Both the position numbers and the translations under genes were made by a program. The notes beneath the pieces were generated by a model. The model ran no database searches. It worked only from the letters and a program-made list of their open reading frames with translations, and was not told the DNA's origin. A DNA stretch of 64,000 nt from Bacterioplanes sp965233665 (GTDB lineage Bacteria > Pseudomonadota > Gammaproteobacteria > Pseudomonadales > Oceanobacteraceae): the NCBI GenBank assembly GCA_965233665.1, contig CBDDTG010000032.1, forward strand, positions 17,695 to 81,694. The letters are read 5' to 3'. Shown here in pieces: positions 17,420-26,727 of this stretch; position 1 is the first letter of the stretch; every line of letters begins with the position of its first letter.

Positions 17420-18055
17420 ATGAACAAAGCCAAACGCACCGAGATTTTTGCCCGCTTGCGGGATGAAAACCCTGAGCCGAAAACCGAGCTGGAATACAGC
17501 TCACCGTTTGAGCTGCTGGTGGCGGTGGCGCTGTCGGCCCAAGCCACGGATGTCAGCGTCAATAAAGCCACGCGCAAATTGTTTCCCGTTGCCAATACCC
17601 CTGAGACACTATTGGCGTTGGGCGAAGACGGGCTGAAAGAATACATAAAAACCATCGGCTTATTTAACAGCAAAGCCAGCAACGTCATTAAAATGTGTCA
17701 GCTGCTGCTAGAGCGCCACCATGGCGAGGTGCCGCAAACGCGCGAAGAATTAGTCGCTCTGCCTGGTGTTGGGCGCAAAACCGCCAATGTGGTGCTTAAT
17801 ACTGCCTTTCGCCAACCCGCCATGGCCGTCGACACGCATATCTTTCGCGTGTCTAACCGCACTAAAATCGCACCGGGAAAAAACGTCGATGAAGTCGAAC
17901 AAAAGCTCATGCGCCTAGTGCCAAAAGAGTTTTTGATGGACGCTCACCATTGGCTGATTCTGCACGGGCGCTATATCTGTGTGGCACGCAAGCCCAAATG
18001 CTCTGCCTGCTTAATCGAAGATCTGTGTGAGTTTAAGGACAAAACCAGCGATTAA
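17420..18055 (+). CDS. nth: Endonuclease III (DNA glycosylase/AP lyase)
   Basis: A 211-residue enzyme with the helix-hairpin-helix LPGVGRKTANVVL (catalytic Lys in RKTAN), catalytic Asp in AVDTHIFRVSNR, and the C-terminal 4Fe-4S cluster motif CVARKPKCSACLIEDLC (C-x6-C-x2-C-x5-C). It removes oxidised pyrimidines in base excision repair. A GTG three bases before the ATG is an equally possible start. There is no strong ribosome-binding site. Confidence 0.96.
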   Translation: MNKAKRTEIFARLRDENPEPKTELEYSSPFELLVAVALSAQATDVSVNKATRKLFPVANTPETLLALGEDGLKEYIKTIGLFNSKASNVIKMCQLLLERHHGEVPQTREELVALPGVGRKTANVVLNTAFRQPAMAVDTHIFRVSNRTKIAPGKNVDEVEQKLMRLVPKEFLMDAHHWLILHGRYICVARKPKCSACLIEDLCEFKDKTSD

Positions 18056-18076
18056 CGCTGACCAAGCCAGCGGCAT

Positions 18077-18307
18077 TCAAAACAGCTCGACTTCATCATT
18101 CACTTGCTGTCGAGCATTGCACTCCATCACCACCAGCTCGCGTAACTCCTGCAATTGACTGTCCGACAAAGTTCGAATGTTCAGCCCCATAAACTGGCGC
18201 TGCTCAACCAAGTGCTGCTGGTAACAGTCTTTATGTGCTGGCCCTTGTCCTGGCACTGTCATGGGCTGGCGCATCAACACGGGTTGGGCGCAGAAGCTAC
18301 AGTTCAT
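18077..18307 (-). CDS. Small zinc-finger-like hypothetical protein
   Basis: A 76-residue protein with an N-terminal CSFC pair and HKDC, giving a C-x2-C...H-x2-C set that could bind one zinc. The C-terminal half is a polar helix (LSDSQLQELRELVVMECNARQQ). It is convergent with nth. I recognise no named family. Confidence 0.65.
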   Translation of the reverse strand: MNCSFCAQPVLMRQPMTVPGQGPAHKDCYQQHLVEQRQFMGLNIRTLSDSQLQELRELVVMECNARQQVNDEVELF

Positions 18308-18534
18308 TGAGTACTCGCATCCAAAAAAGCGCGCAGATTACCCCCGGAGCGTCACTGATACCGTAATCATTTATCGATTGTTCTGTCTCTTTTTGTAACC
18401 GAGCAAGCGTGGACCTGTAGCCGAACAGTTCAGCTTTGTGTGTGCCTGCCGATACCCTCAGCACGATAAAAATCAGTGACAGTGAATCACTGCTAACCTT
18501 TCATCAGACAGTGCAGTTATCCAAGGGGACCAGC

Positions 18535-20412
18535 ATGGCGGGCTTGCTCAACCGTTACAGCATTCGTACTAAGCACACATTGATTGTCGTATTGGTGGCT
18601 GGAGGCTTGGTTCTGACCGGGCTGCTGGCAGGTTCAGGGCTACAGCAGTTGACGCAGCTGGGGCAATTGTTAGAGCAGCAACAGAGCATCGCCACTAAAA
18701 TGATGGCGCTGCGACGCCATGAAAAAGATTTTCTAAGCCGCAAGGATTTGGGCTATGTCGAGCGCTTTGATCAGTCCGCAGAGCATGCCGATCAACAACT
18801 CAACGTGCTGCAGAAGAAACTCAAATCTGAAGGCGTAAACTTGCCGGAAGTGGCTCAATTGCAACAACAATTAAAACGCTACCGACAAGCCTTCGATGCT
18901 TTAAGTCAGAAGCAGCAAATCATTGGCCTGAACTCTGAAGACGGCCTTTATGGCAGCTTGCGACAAGCCGTGCACGGCGTAGAAGAGCTGGCCAAAGCCG
19001 AAGGGCAGTACGAGGTGCTGTACCACATGCTGATGCTGCGTCGCCATGAAAAGGACTTTATGCTGCGCCGCGATCAAAAATACTTGCAGCGCTTTGATAA
19101 GCAGATCGGCGAGTTTAACCAAGCACTGATGCAAAGCTTCAGTGCGCAAGAGGACGCCATTCGCACAGGCCTGCGCAATTATCAACAACGTTTTCGCCAA
19201 TTAGTGCAAGAAGAAGTCGCCATTGGCCTCACTCCCGACGATGGCTTGCGCGGCCAGATGCGCGGAGAAGTACAAAAAACAGAGCAGCTGTTTGAGAGCT
19301 TAAATGAAGACCTCAGCACCATCGCCCGCGAGCAAGAAGACGCCATTTATCAGCGCTTGCTGATCGCTGTGGTGGTGATTATCAGCTTGATTACCGGCCT
19401 TACGCTGCTGGTATCACGCGCCATTCATAAACCCATTACCTACCTTACCAATAAAGTGCAGCACATCGCTGAGGACCTGGATTTAACCCAGTTGGTGGGG
19501 CATCACTCGGGCGATGAAATCGGTGTGTTATCGGACTCATTTGACGCCCTCATTCGATCGCTGCGTGACACTGTGCAGCAGGTAAAAAGCAGCGCTGGCA
19601 CGATGAACCAAGCTTCGGACCATATGGCTTCCGTCACCGCATCCGTCGGCAGCGCCACTCAGCAGCAACAAGATGAAATCGGTCAGGCCGTCACCGCCAT
19701 GAACGAAATGACCAGCACCATTCAAAACATCGCCAATAATGCCAACCAAGCCGCACGCGCCGTTACCGAAGTGCACGATGATATTTCGCAAGGCAAAGCC
19801 ATTGCCGACACCACCCGTGATGAAATACAGCAGTTGAGTGAAGACATCGGCGCCGCTACCGCAGCCATTCACAAACTGCGCGATGACAGCGAATCCATCG
19901 TCAGTATTCTGGCTGAGATCAGTGCCATCGCCGAGCAAACGAACTTGCTGGCGTTGAATGCGGCAATTGAAGCAGCGCGCGCTGGGGAGCAAGGACGTGG
20001 CTTTGCCGTTGTTGCGGATGAGGTTCGCAGCCTAGCGGGGCGCACTCAGGAGTCGACAGAGCGCATTCGCACCACGCTCACTGAGTTCCGCTCCGGCACC
20101 GAACAGGTGGTGACCACAGTCGATACCTCGCGCGAACGCAGCCAAACCGTGATCGGCAAAGCGCAGCAATCGAGCGAAATTCTCGACACGATTTTTAGCA
20201 ACATGAGCAACATCAACGATCTTAATACTCAGGTGGCCACTGCCGCAGAGCAGCAAAGCTACGCCAGCGATGAGATCAACCGCAATGTGCATCGTGTGGA
20301 TGAGTTAGCCAGCACCCTCACCGCAGAGGCGCAGCAAGCCGCACAGGCCGGCGATGAGCTGTCCACTCTGGCCCGAGAGCTGGGCCAGGCGGTAGACAAG
20401 TTCAGGGTATAG
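18535..20412 (+). CDS. Methyl-accepting chemotaxis protein with helical bimodular (HBM) sensor
   Basis: A 625-residue chemoreceptor. A first membrane helix (about 12-36) is followed by a periplasmic domain with two copies of the LRRHEKDFL...RKD..Y motif (about 57 and 166), the mark of HBM sensors such as McpS and TorS. A second membrane helix (about 275-296), a HAMP segment and the conserved signalling tip (EQTNLLALNAAIEAARAGEQ, about 463-485) follow. HBM receptors sense organic acids or similar ligands; the ligand here is unknown. The ATG at 18535 is chosen for its AAGGGG ribosome-binding site and the normal cytoplasmic N-terminus. Confidence 0.93.
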   Translation: MAGLLNRYSIRTKHTLIVVLVAGGLVLTGLLAGSGLQQLTQLGQLLEQQQSIATKMMALRRHEKDFLSRKDLGYVERFDQSAEHADQQLNVLQKKLKSEGVNLPEVAQLQQQLKRYRQAFDALSQKQQIIGLNSEDGLYGSLRQAVHGVEELAKAEGQYEVLYHMLMLRRHEKDFMLRRDQKYLQRFDKQIGEFNQALMQSFSAQEDAIRTGLRNYQQRFRQLVQEEVAIGLTPDDGLRGQMRGEVQKTEQLFESLNEDLSTIAREQEDAIYQRLLIAVVVIISLITGLTLLVSRAIHKPITYLTNKVQHIAEDLDLTQLVGHHSGDEIGVLSDSFDALIRSLRDTVQQVKSSAGTMNQASDHMASVTASVGSATQQQQDEIGQAVTAMNEMTSTIQNIANNANQAARAVTEVHDDISQGKAIADTTRDEIQQLSEDIGAATAAIHKLRDDSESIVSILAEISAIAEQTNLLALNAAIEAARAGEQGRGFAVVADEVRSLAGRTQESTERIRTTLTEFRSGTEQVVTTVDTSRERSQTVIGKAQQSSEILDTIFSNMSNINDLNTQVATAAEQQSYASDEINRNVHRVDELASTLTAEAQQAAQAGDELSTLARELGQAVDKFRV

Positions 20413-20413
20413 T

Positions 20414-21532
20414 TCAGGCTACCGGGTAGATTACCCGGTCCTGATAACCGGTAATGACTTCGATGCTGCCACTCCAATCTTGATCCAGTTCCGGGTCGCT
20501 GCTATCGACAATCAGCGGCCGGCCCTGCAAGCTGAGCAGCTTAGTTTTGGTGGCCATCACATCAAAGTTAGCTTTTCCGATGGCACGAATCACAGCGGCA
20601 CTGAACTGCTGATTACCGCGGCCAAAAATATGACCTTGGCCGCCCATCGCACTGATAAGCGCCCGCCGCTGCGGGTAAGCTTGCAGCCAATGCTGTATGT
20701 CCTGCTCGGTTAAATCGTGCGCCAATAACGTGCCGTTCACTACGGCATCCACCCCCAGCAAGGTGCCTTCTAGACCGAGTTCGGTCATCACCGCCTGGGT
20801 GGTTTTACCCGAGCCGATCAAATACAGCACATCGTCTTCCATGTCACTGACGTAGCCAGCGGCCATGTCCGCCAGCACCAGCTCCTGCGATTCTACCCCG
20901 CCCTGCTTAACCGCTTGCACAAACTGACCCGTTTGCAGCACCCGCATGTCGCCGAAATGCTTGGCTCGAACCTGCTGCGCGCGATAGCCGTCTTCATCTA
21001 GGTCACGCACTTCCGCCTCGCGAATATCGACCAGCTGACCAGTTAAAAAACGCTGCAATATTTCTCCGCACGCGCGCGGCGTAATACCAAAAACGCCCGA
21101 GTGAATTTTCACTCCTGCGGGAATGCCCAGCACCGGCACCTGCTCGCCAACCGTACGACACACATCGCGTGCCGTGCCATCGCCACCGGCGAACACCAGT
21201 GCATCAACCGAGTGCTCTAATAACAGTGCCGCCAGCTGTTGAGTGTCTGCCGCCGTGGTCGGCTCCGCCGGCGTGAAATCTTTTACCAGCTGATACTGAA
21301 ACCCCATTTCCTGCAGTACATCAGCGCCCATTTCACCACTGGCAGTTAGCCACTGACACTGGCTTGCCAGCTCACGCAGAGGCTCTAGTGCGTGCCGTGT
21401 TCGCAAGGCGGCTTTTTTTTCAGCGCCACGCGCTAACGCTTCAGCCACGGTGGCTTCGCCATCACTGCCTTTTAACGCCACCGAGCCACCAATGCCCGCC
21501 AGCGGATTGATGATGAGTCCAAGTTTTACCAT
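20414..21532 (-). CDS. ATP-NAD kinase / AcoX-like family protein
   Basis: A 372-residue protein beginning VKLGLIINPLAGIGGSVALKGSDG, with the kinase loop FAGGDGTARDVCRTV and GIPAGVKIHSGVFGITP. This is the ATP-NAD/AcoX kinase family, distinct from NadK and often left unnamed. It may phosphorylate NAD or a related dinucleotide. Its ATG overlaps the stop of the upstream phospholipase gene (TAATG), so translation is coupled. Confidence 0.85.
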   Translation of the reverse strand: MVKLGLIINPLAGIGGSVALKGSDGEATVAEALARGAEKKAALRTRHALEPLRELASQCQWLTASGEMGADVLQEMGFQYQLVKDFTPAEPTTAADTQQLAALLLEHSVDALVFAGGDGTARDVCRTVGEQVPVLGIPAGVKIHSGVFGITPRACGEILQRFLTGQLVDIREAEVRDLDEDGYRAQQVRAKHFGDMRVLQTGQFVQAVKQGGVESQELVLADMAAGYVSDMEDDVLYLIGSGKTTQAVMTELGLEGTLLGVDAVVNGTLLAHDLTEQDIQHWLQAYPQRRALISAMGGQGHIFGRGNQQFSAAVIRAIGKANFDVMATKTKLLSLQGRPLIVDSSDPELDQDWSGSIEVITGYQDRVIYPVA

Positions 21533-22542
21533 TACAACCAATCGCTTAATTTAATGCCGAAACCGATGCGCTCTTGATAAACGTTGTAGTCAATCAAGCT
21601 TTCGCCATAGCCGTTAAAATATTGCACAAAGCCTTTAATTCGCGGCGTTAAAGGAAAGCTGTAACTGATTTCTAACGCACCGCGGTTTTCATCACGCTGT
21701 AAATTATTACGCATCATGACGGTAAAAGAATGCTCGTTCATAACGCGCAAATAATGCAGCTCGCCGTAACCTAAATAATCGTCGATATCCGGATTATCGT
21801 TATCGGAAGGATCAAAAGGTTTACCCTCTTTGCCTTCCGGCCAGCGCCACCAAGCACGCCCAAACCAGATGTTTTTGCCCGAAAGTTTGGCACCTTCGAA
21901 AATAATACGGTTCCAACTGCGCGACAATGAGCTGGTCTGACCGTTGGACTGGTGATTAAACGACACTCCGACGTGCTCCAGCCATTGATCTTGTAACTGC
22001 CAACTGAACATCAACTCAGGCTCATGATTGGTTTCACGAAAGGGCTTGGAGATATCTGAGTTATACGCTTGCCAAAATGAGCGATTGGTATAGCCGACTT
22101 CAATGGTGCTGAACTTCCCCAGCACACCCTCGGCCAGCAAATATTTAATGCTCAGTTGAAACACCGCTTCAACATGATCGAAACCCTCCTCTTGCAAACG
22201 CGCCTGATCATTGCCAGCACGATCCAGAAGGCGCTTTACTTCGCGGTCATTAGGGCGAGATTGATAAGTAAACGGCATCACATAGTTAGGGCGGTGCGGC
22301 AATAAAACATAGGGGTTATCCGCCGCTGCACGCTCAACCTGGATTTTTTTCATCAGCATGGGCAGCTGACGCACGGTGTCCGGAAATTCCTGTTCATCAA
22401 TGACTTCGACCACCTCTGGCCGGGTCTTGACAGTTTCATCATCGGGCGGGGCAGAGGCACCCTCTGCTTGAGCGGCGCATACCGCCAACATCATTGCCAC
22501 AGTGAGTACTGCTGGTGTTCTGCCTTGCCACATAGGCCACAT
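21532..22542 (-). CDS. pldA: Outer-membrane phospholipase A1
   Basis: A 336-residue protein with a signal peptide (AVCAAQAEGA) and a C-terminal beta-barrel. The catalytic segment FNHQSNGQTSSLSRSWNRI carries the OMPLA His-Ser-Asn triad. PldA hydrolyses phospholipids that reach the outer leaflet and so maintains outer-membrane asymmetry. The barrel ends with the typical aromatic-rich strands (GFGIKLSDWL). It is the first gene of a two-gene unit with the ATP-NAD kinase-like gene. Confidence 0.93.
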   Translation of the reverse strand: MWPMWQGRTPAVLTVAMMLAVCAAQAEGASAPPDDETVKTRPEVVEVIDEQEFPDTVRQLPMLMKKIQVERAAADNPYVLLPHRPNYVMPFTYQSRPNDREVKRLLDRAGNDQARLQEEGFDHVEAVFQLSIKYLLAEGVLGKFSTIEVGYTNRSFWQAYNSDISKPFRETNHEPELMFSWQLQDQWLEHVGVSFNHQSNGQTSSLSRSWNRIIFEGAKLSGKNIWFGRAWWRWPEGKEGKPFDPSDNDNPDIDDYLGYGELHYLRVMNEHSFTVMMRNNLQRDENRGALEISYSFPLTPRIKGFVQYFNGYGESLIDYNVYQERIGFGIKLSDWL

Positions 22543-22668
22543 AGAAGGTGCTCCGCGGTGAGTCTGACCCCGCCAAGCAACTCAGTGGATGCCGCGGGCA
22601 GCAGCGCATAGTCTACTGCCCGGATTAGGTATGTCTACTAGGGCACCAGCCCCAAAGTTAAGATCCGC

Positions 22669-23118
22669 TCAAACAGCCAGTCGGTCGGCCTCTAAATAGG
22701 GGGTACGCCCCGCTTGGTATTCATTTTTACAATGTGGGCACTGGCGCACATCTTTGCTAAAGATCTTGTTGTGCAGGTGAATGGCCTTGTGCTCCGACTC
22801 CCAGCAGTAAGAGCAGTAAGGCTGGCCGTAAGGGCGGCCATCCAGGGTTTTGTAGTAGCCATCACCGCGACGCCGCAAAATCTGCTTAAAGCTGAGCGTG
22901 TGCTCTAGTTTACGTAGCTCATCGTCTTTGCGATCAACCGCTTCCTTTAACAAGGTCAGTTGCAATTTCGCCTCGGAAATGGAACCCGATAAATCCGCCA
23001 ATTGGCGACGCATGTCGTCACGCGATAATACGTAGCCAGCTTCGCGAATGGCTTTGCCGACGTCCTGGGCGGTTTGCAAACTGCGTAAGACAGCACCCAC
23101 GCTTCCAATGTTGGCCAT
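22669..23118 (-). CDS. Hypothetical protein with coiled coil and zinc ribbon
   Basis: A 149-residue protein. Residues about 30-75 are a predicted coiled coil (LADLSGSISEAKLQLTLLKE and onward). The C-terminal part has two Cys pairs, CSYC and CPHC, about 30 residues apart, consistent with a zinc ribbon. Similar layouts occur in small conserved proteins of unknown function. A GGGGAGA ribosome-binding site precedes the ATG. Confidence 0.7.
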   Translation of the reverse strand: MANIGSVGAVLRSLQTAQDVGKAIREAGYVLSRDDMRRQLADLSGSISEAKLQLTLLKEAVDRKDDELRKLEHTLSFKQILRRRGDGYYKTLDGRPYGQPYCSYCWESEHKAIHLHNKIFSKDVRQCPHCKNEYQAGRTPYLEADRLAV

Positions 23119-23246
23119 AGCTTCTCCCCTGACAATATTCTGACTTCTTCACTGTTGGATTTAACCCCATCGGAGAAAGCGCCGATTTAATGGCGCTTCA
23201 CTCGGTAAAATCCTGAATAATCAGATGCGAGCAAAAACAGGGCCAG

Positions 23247-24107
23247 CTACGCCGGCTTCAGCTGCGCTGGCATCGGCAACGGCAAGCGCTGGGCCAACAG
23301 CACGCTGACTAACACCAACATCATGCCCAACCACTGCAGCGCACTGAGCTGCTCATTCATTAACAACAGCCCTGCCGCGACGGCGACCAGCGGGTTAATC
23401 AGCCCTAAAAACGCCAACTTCTCGACCGCCACGGTTGCCATGGCTCGAAACCAAACAAAATACCCCACGCCCACGCTCACTGGGCCCAACCACAACATGG
23501 CACCCACCGCAGGGGCATCCCATTGCGGCCATGGACGATCAAGCACCAGCGCCAACAGCAGCAACAAACCACCCGACACCACCAGTTGTGCCGCCGTCAG
23601 CGGCAAGGCGGCAATACCACGCCCACGCTCCGGTATCAGTATGATTCCCCAAGCCATGCTGTGAGCCGCCAGCAGCGCCGCCATCACCCCCAACCAATCT
23701 GGCTGTTGTGGCGCCTGCCAGACCAGCAAGGCCACGCCGGAAGTGCCCAAGAAGGCTGCCCCTAAACGCGCCATACCGGGGAACTGCCCCGCGAACCAGC
23801 GCAACAACAACACCTGCAAGGGCACAGTGGATACCAACGTCGCAGCCATGCCACCTGGCAAGCGTTGAATCGCCGTAAACAACAGCAAGGTAAACAGCCC
23901 AAGGTTCAACACGCTTAAAAGCAACACATCCGCCCAGCGCTGGCGCCAGACCCAACGCGGCACCAGCGGCAGTAACAGTAAACCTGGAACCACGATGCGC
24001 AGGGCAGCCAGCCACATGGGGTCGATATGAGAAAGCCACCGCTGGGTGACCGCATAGGTTGTGCCCCACATCAGTGGCGCCAAAACAGCACTCCAAGCAG
24101 CGTTCAT
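23247..24107 (-). CDS. EamA-family (DMT) transporter
   Basis: A 286-residue protein with ten hydrophobic segments. It starts APLMWGTTYAVTQRWL, typical of EamA permeases. The substrate is unknown. It is divergent from the MarR gene, and the shared spacer carries two palindromes, so it is probably controlled by that regulator. This suggests an inducible export function. Confidence 0.85.
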   Translation of the reverse strand: MNAAWSAVLAPLMWGTTYAVTQRWLSHIDPMWLAALRIVVPGLLLLPLVPRWVWRQRWADVLLLSVLNLGLFTLLLFTAIQRLPGGMAATLVSTVPLQVLLLRWFAGQFPGMARLGAAFLGTSGVALLVWQAPQQPDWLGVMAALLAAHSMAWGIILIPERGRGIAALPLTAAQLVVSGGLLLLLALVLDRPWPQWDAPAVGAMLWLGPVSVGVGYFVWFRAMATVAVEKLAFLGLINPLVAVAAGLLLMNEQLSALQWLGMMLVLVSVLLAQRLPLPMPAQLKPA

Positions 24108-24132
24108 AGGAACTCCTTATGTCTTACGCAGT

Positions 24133-24207
24133 TATCTTTGAATGAAGTATCTTTGTCTAAAGATAAATGACCAAAGCAAGACATGCAATTATCTTTATGT
24201 GAAGATA
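24133..24207. promoter_or_regulatory. Paired MarR-type operators
   Basis: Two 18-bp palindromes of the form TATCTT-N6-AAGATA lie at 24148-24165 and 24190-24207, with centres 42 bp apart (about four helical turns). A third, weaker copy TATCTT-N6-AAGTAT at 24133-24150 overlaps the first. Size and symmetry fit MarR dimers. The position between the divergent EamA and MarR genes suggests autoregulation and control of the transporter. Confidence 0.7.
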
Positions 24208-24307
24208 CTGATAGAAAAACTCAATCGCGCTTTCTCGCGCTCACTCTCCACACCAGCAAGCAATTCTGGTGCGGCCAGACAAGCTACGGAGCAGGAAGAA
24301 CAACTAT

Positions 24308-24799
24308 ATGACCGATCACGTAGACACTATTTTGGCGCAGTGGCGCCGCGAGCGTCCGGACATTGATGTCTCACCCGTCGGGCCACTGGGACGGATTTCG
24401 CGCCTGGCTCAATACGTAGGACAAAACATTGCTGCCCATCATCGCAGCTTGGGGCTTAATAGCGGTGAATTCGATGTGCTGGCGACCTTACGTCGCAGTG
24501 GTGCGCCCTACCGACTGACCCCAACGGCGCTGTTTCAATCAGCGATGTTGTCTTCGGGGGCGATGACCAATCGTTTAAATCGTCTGGAGCAGGCTGGGCA
24601 TATTCGACGCATTCCTGACCCGCAAGACAGACGCAGCCTGTTAGTAGAGCTAACGGAACAAGGCCTGAGCTTGATCGACCAAGCCTTCGATGCCCACATT
24701 AACAACGAACGGGAGCTGCTAAAAACCATCCCACCAGAACAGCTGCAACAGCTGGATGAGATATTACGCCAATGGCTAACACAGCTAGAGAAGTCATAA
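24308..24799 (+). CDS. MarR-family transcriptional regulator
   Basis: A 163-residue winged-helix protein. The core is GEFDVLATLRRSGAPYRLTP, SSGAMTNRLNRLEQAGHIRR and the wing DPQDRRSLLVELTEQG. MarR proteins usually repress a divergent gene until a small ligand binds. The ATG at 24308 follows AGGAAG. The divergent EamA gene and the palindromes between them make it the likely target. An intrinsic terminator follows at once. Confidence 0.9.
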   Translation: MTDHVDTILAQWRRERPDIDVSPVGPLGRISRLAQYVGQNIAAHHRSLGLNSGEFDVLATLRRSGAPYRLTPTALFQSAMLSSGAMTNRLNRLEQAGHIRRIPDPQDRRSLLVELTEQGLSLIDQAFDAHINNERELLKTIPPEQLQQLDEILRQWLTQLEKS

Positions 24800-24824
24800 A
24801 AAACGGGGCTTTCGCCCCGTTTTT
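24798..24824. terminator. Bidirectional intrinsic terminator
   Basis: ACGGGGC / GCCCCGT with the loop TTTC, flanked by A-run and T-run. It terminates both marR (+) and fpr (-), which converge here. Confidence 0.85.
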
Positions 24825-24838
24825 AGTTAATCGCGCCG

Positions 24839-25612
24839 TTACTTTTCTACAAACGCCCGCTCAATCACATAGTGACCGGGCTTGCCGCCGCGCGCTTCTT
24901 GGAACCCCATGCCGTCTAACATTTCGGTAAGATCGGCCAGCATGGCTGGGCTGCCACACAGCATAAAGCGGTCGTTTTCTGGGTCCAGGTCTGCCAAGCC
25001 AATATCTTGCGTCAGCTTGCCAGACGCTAGCAGATCCGTTAACCGGCCCTGGTTTCGGAATGGCTCACGCGTGACCGTCGGGTAATAAATCAGCTGTTGG
25101 CTGACCATATCGCCGAAATACTCATTGTTAGGCAGCTCGCTTTGAATGCGATCCTGATAGGCCAGCTCTGAAACGAAGCGCACGCCATGTGTTAGCACGA
25201 CTTTTTCAAACTGCTCGTAGATTTCAAAGTCTTTGATGATGCTTAAAAACGGTGCCAAGCCAGTGCCTGTGCTCAACAAGTACAAGTTTTTGCCGGGCAG
25301 CAAGTTGTCGGTCACCAAGGTGCCCACAGGCTTAGTGCCCACCAAAATTTCATCGCCCACGGCTAATTTTTGCAGCCGCGAAGTTAAAGGGCCATCGGGC
25401 ACCTTAATTGAGAAGAACTCCATTTCTTCTTCATAGTTGGCGCTGGCGATGCTGTAGGCGCGCAGCAATGGCTTGCTGTCGACCTCCAAGCCAATCATGG
25501 TGAAGTGACCGTTTTTAAACCTCAAACCCTGGTTACGGGTGGTGGTAAAGCTGAATAAGGTCTCGTTCCAGTGATGCACGCTGGTCACGGTTTCACGAAT
25601 CAGATTGCTCAT
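24839..25612 (-). CDS. fpr: Ferredoxin(flavodoxin)-NADP+ reductase
   Basis: A 257-residue FAD enzyme of the Pseudomonas Fpr type. It has the FAD motif RAYSIASANYEEE, the NADP-binding STGTGLAPFLSIIKD, MLCGSPAML and a terminal FVEK. It passes electrons between NADPH and ferredoxin or flavodoxin in oxidative-stress defence and Fe-S metabolism. It is divergent from a LysR gene of FinR type, the same arrangement as in Pseudomonas, where FinR activates fpr. Confidence 0.93.
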   Translation of the reverse strand: MSNLIRETVTSVHHWNETLFSFTTTRNQGLRFKNGHFTMIGLEVDSKPLLRAYSIASANYEEEMEFFSIKVPDGPLTSRLQKLAVGDEILVGTKPVGTLVTDNLLPGKNLYLLSTGTGLAPFLSIIKDFEIYEQFEKVVLTHGVRFVSELAYQDRIQSELPNNEYFGDMVSQQLIYYPTVTREPFRNQGRLTDLLASGKLTQDIGLADLDPENDRFMLCGSPAMLADLTEMLDGMGFQEARGGKPGHYVIERAFVEK

Positions 25613-25667
25613 AATGCTTCTCAGGCCAATTTGCAGATGGTCACAGAATACGCAGACAGCTATTATC

Positions 25668-25707
25668 GGTAAAACAATTAAACCAAATATAGATATTCGG
25701 TTTTACC
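25668..25707. promoter_or_regulatory. Inverted repeat between fpr and finR
   Basis: The 98-bp divergent spacer contains GGTAAAAC at 25668-25675 and its complement GTTTTACC at 25700-25707, right before the finR start. The AT-rich middle may be the operator and promoter core. LysR control is expected from the known fpr-finR system, but which half-sites are bound is inference. Confidence 0.45.
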
Positions 25708-25710
25708 AAT

Positions 25711-26604
25711 ATGAAATACACCCTGAGACAACTGCAAGTGTTTGTTGCTGTGGCCAGCCACACCAACTTGACCCGCGCCGCTCAAGCCCTGGCCATGTCG
25801 CAAAGTGCGGCCAGCAGCGCTTTGCGCGATTTAGAGCAGCAGTTCGATTTACAGCTGTTCGATCGCATCGGCAAGCGTCTGCAGTTAAACGACCAGGGCC
25901 GCCTGCTGTTGCCGAAAGCAGAATCGCTATTGGCTCAAGCACAAGAGCTAGAGCAGCAACTGTTGCAGCACACCGCCATCGGCAGCCTACAAGTCGGCGC
26001 CACGTTATCGATTGGTAATTATCTCGCCGTGCCTTTGATGGCTGAGTTTATGAGCCGCCACCCCGGCTCGCGGGTGCATTTGCAGGTTGGCAATACTCGC
26101 CAGATCGTTGAACAACTGCTCGATTACCAGCTAGACGTCGGCCTAATAGAAGGCGAGATCAACCATTCACAACTGCATACTGAAGCCTGGATGGACGACG
26201 AACTCGCAGTGTTTTGCCATCCACAGCACCCACTGGCGACATTACAAGAAGCTCGCCCGCTCAAGCTTGCCGACGTCCTCGGCCACCCATGGATCGTGCG
26301 CGAACAAGGCTCCGGCACTCGCCAAGCGTTTGAACGCGCCTTTTACCGCTGTTTATCTGAGCTCGACATTCGCCTTGAGCTGCAACATACCGAAGCGATT
26401 AAACGGGCCGTTGAGGCCAATCTAGGGCTGGGCTGTTTGTCGCGCATCACATTAGAGGACGCTTTTGCCCGCAAGCGACTGGTGCAGCTGCAGCTGGCGG
26501 ATCTCAACATGGAGCGCCGCCTGTACTTAGTGATGCACCGGCAGAAGTTTCAGACCGCCGCCATTCAGGAGTGGCTGCAGCTTTGTCGCCAACATCCATA
26601 TTGA
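25711..26604 (+). CDS. finR: LysR-type regulator of fpr
   Basis: A 297-residue LTTR. The N-terminal wHTH is LRQLQVFVAVASHTNLTRAA and MSQSAASSALRDLEQQF; the C-terminal co-inducer domain has VGATLSIGNYL and EGEINHSQL. It is divergent from fpr and so corresponds to FinR, the superoxide/redox-responsive activator described in Pseudomonas. The symbol rests on gene context and general similarity. Confidence 0.85.
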   Translation: MKYTLRQLQVFVAVASHTNLTRAAQALAMSQSAASSALRDLEQQFDLQLFDRIGKRLQLNDQGRLLLPKAESLLAQAQELEQQLLQHTAIGSLQVGATLSIGNYLAVPLMAEFMSRHPGSRVHLQVGNTRQIVEQLLDYQLDVGLIEGEINHSQLHTEAWMDDELAVFCHPQHPLATLQEARPLKLADVLGHPWIVREQGSGTRQAFERAFYRCLSELDIRLELQHTEAIKRAVEANLGLGCLSRITLEDAFARKRLVQLQLADLNMERRLYLVMHRQKFQTAAIQEWLQLCRQHPY

Positions 26605-26727
26605 TGCTGCGGGCGCGGTCTTTGCTTTAACCGACGGATACGCCAATTCGGTGACGGTTTACGCCACCGCTGGGCATCCCCACAAATAACGACTAAACCT
26701 GTAATACGCCGCTAGATCAGAGGTTTT

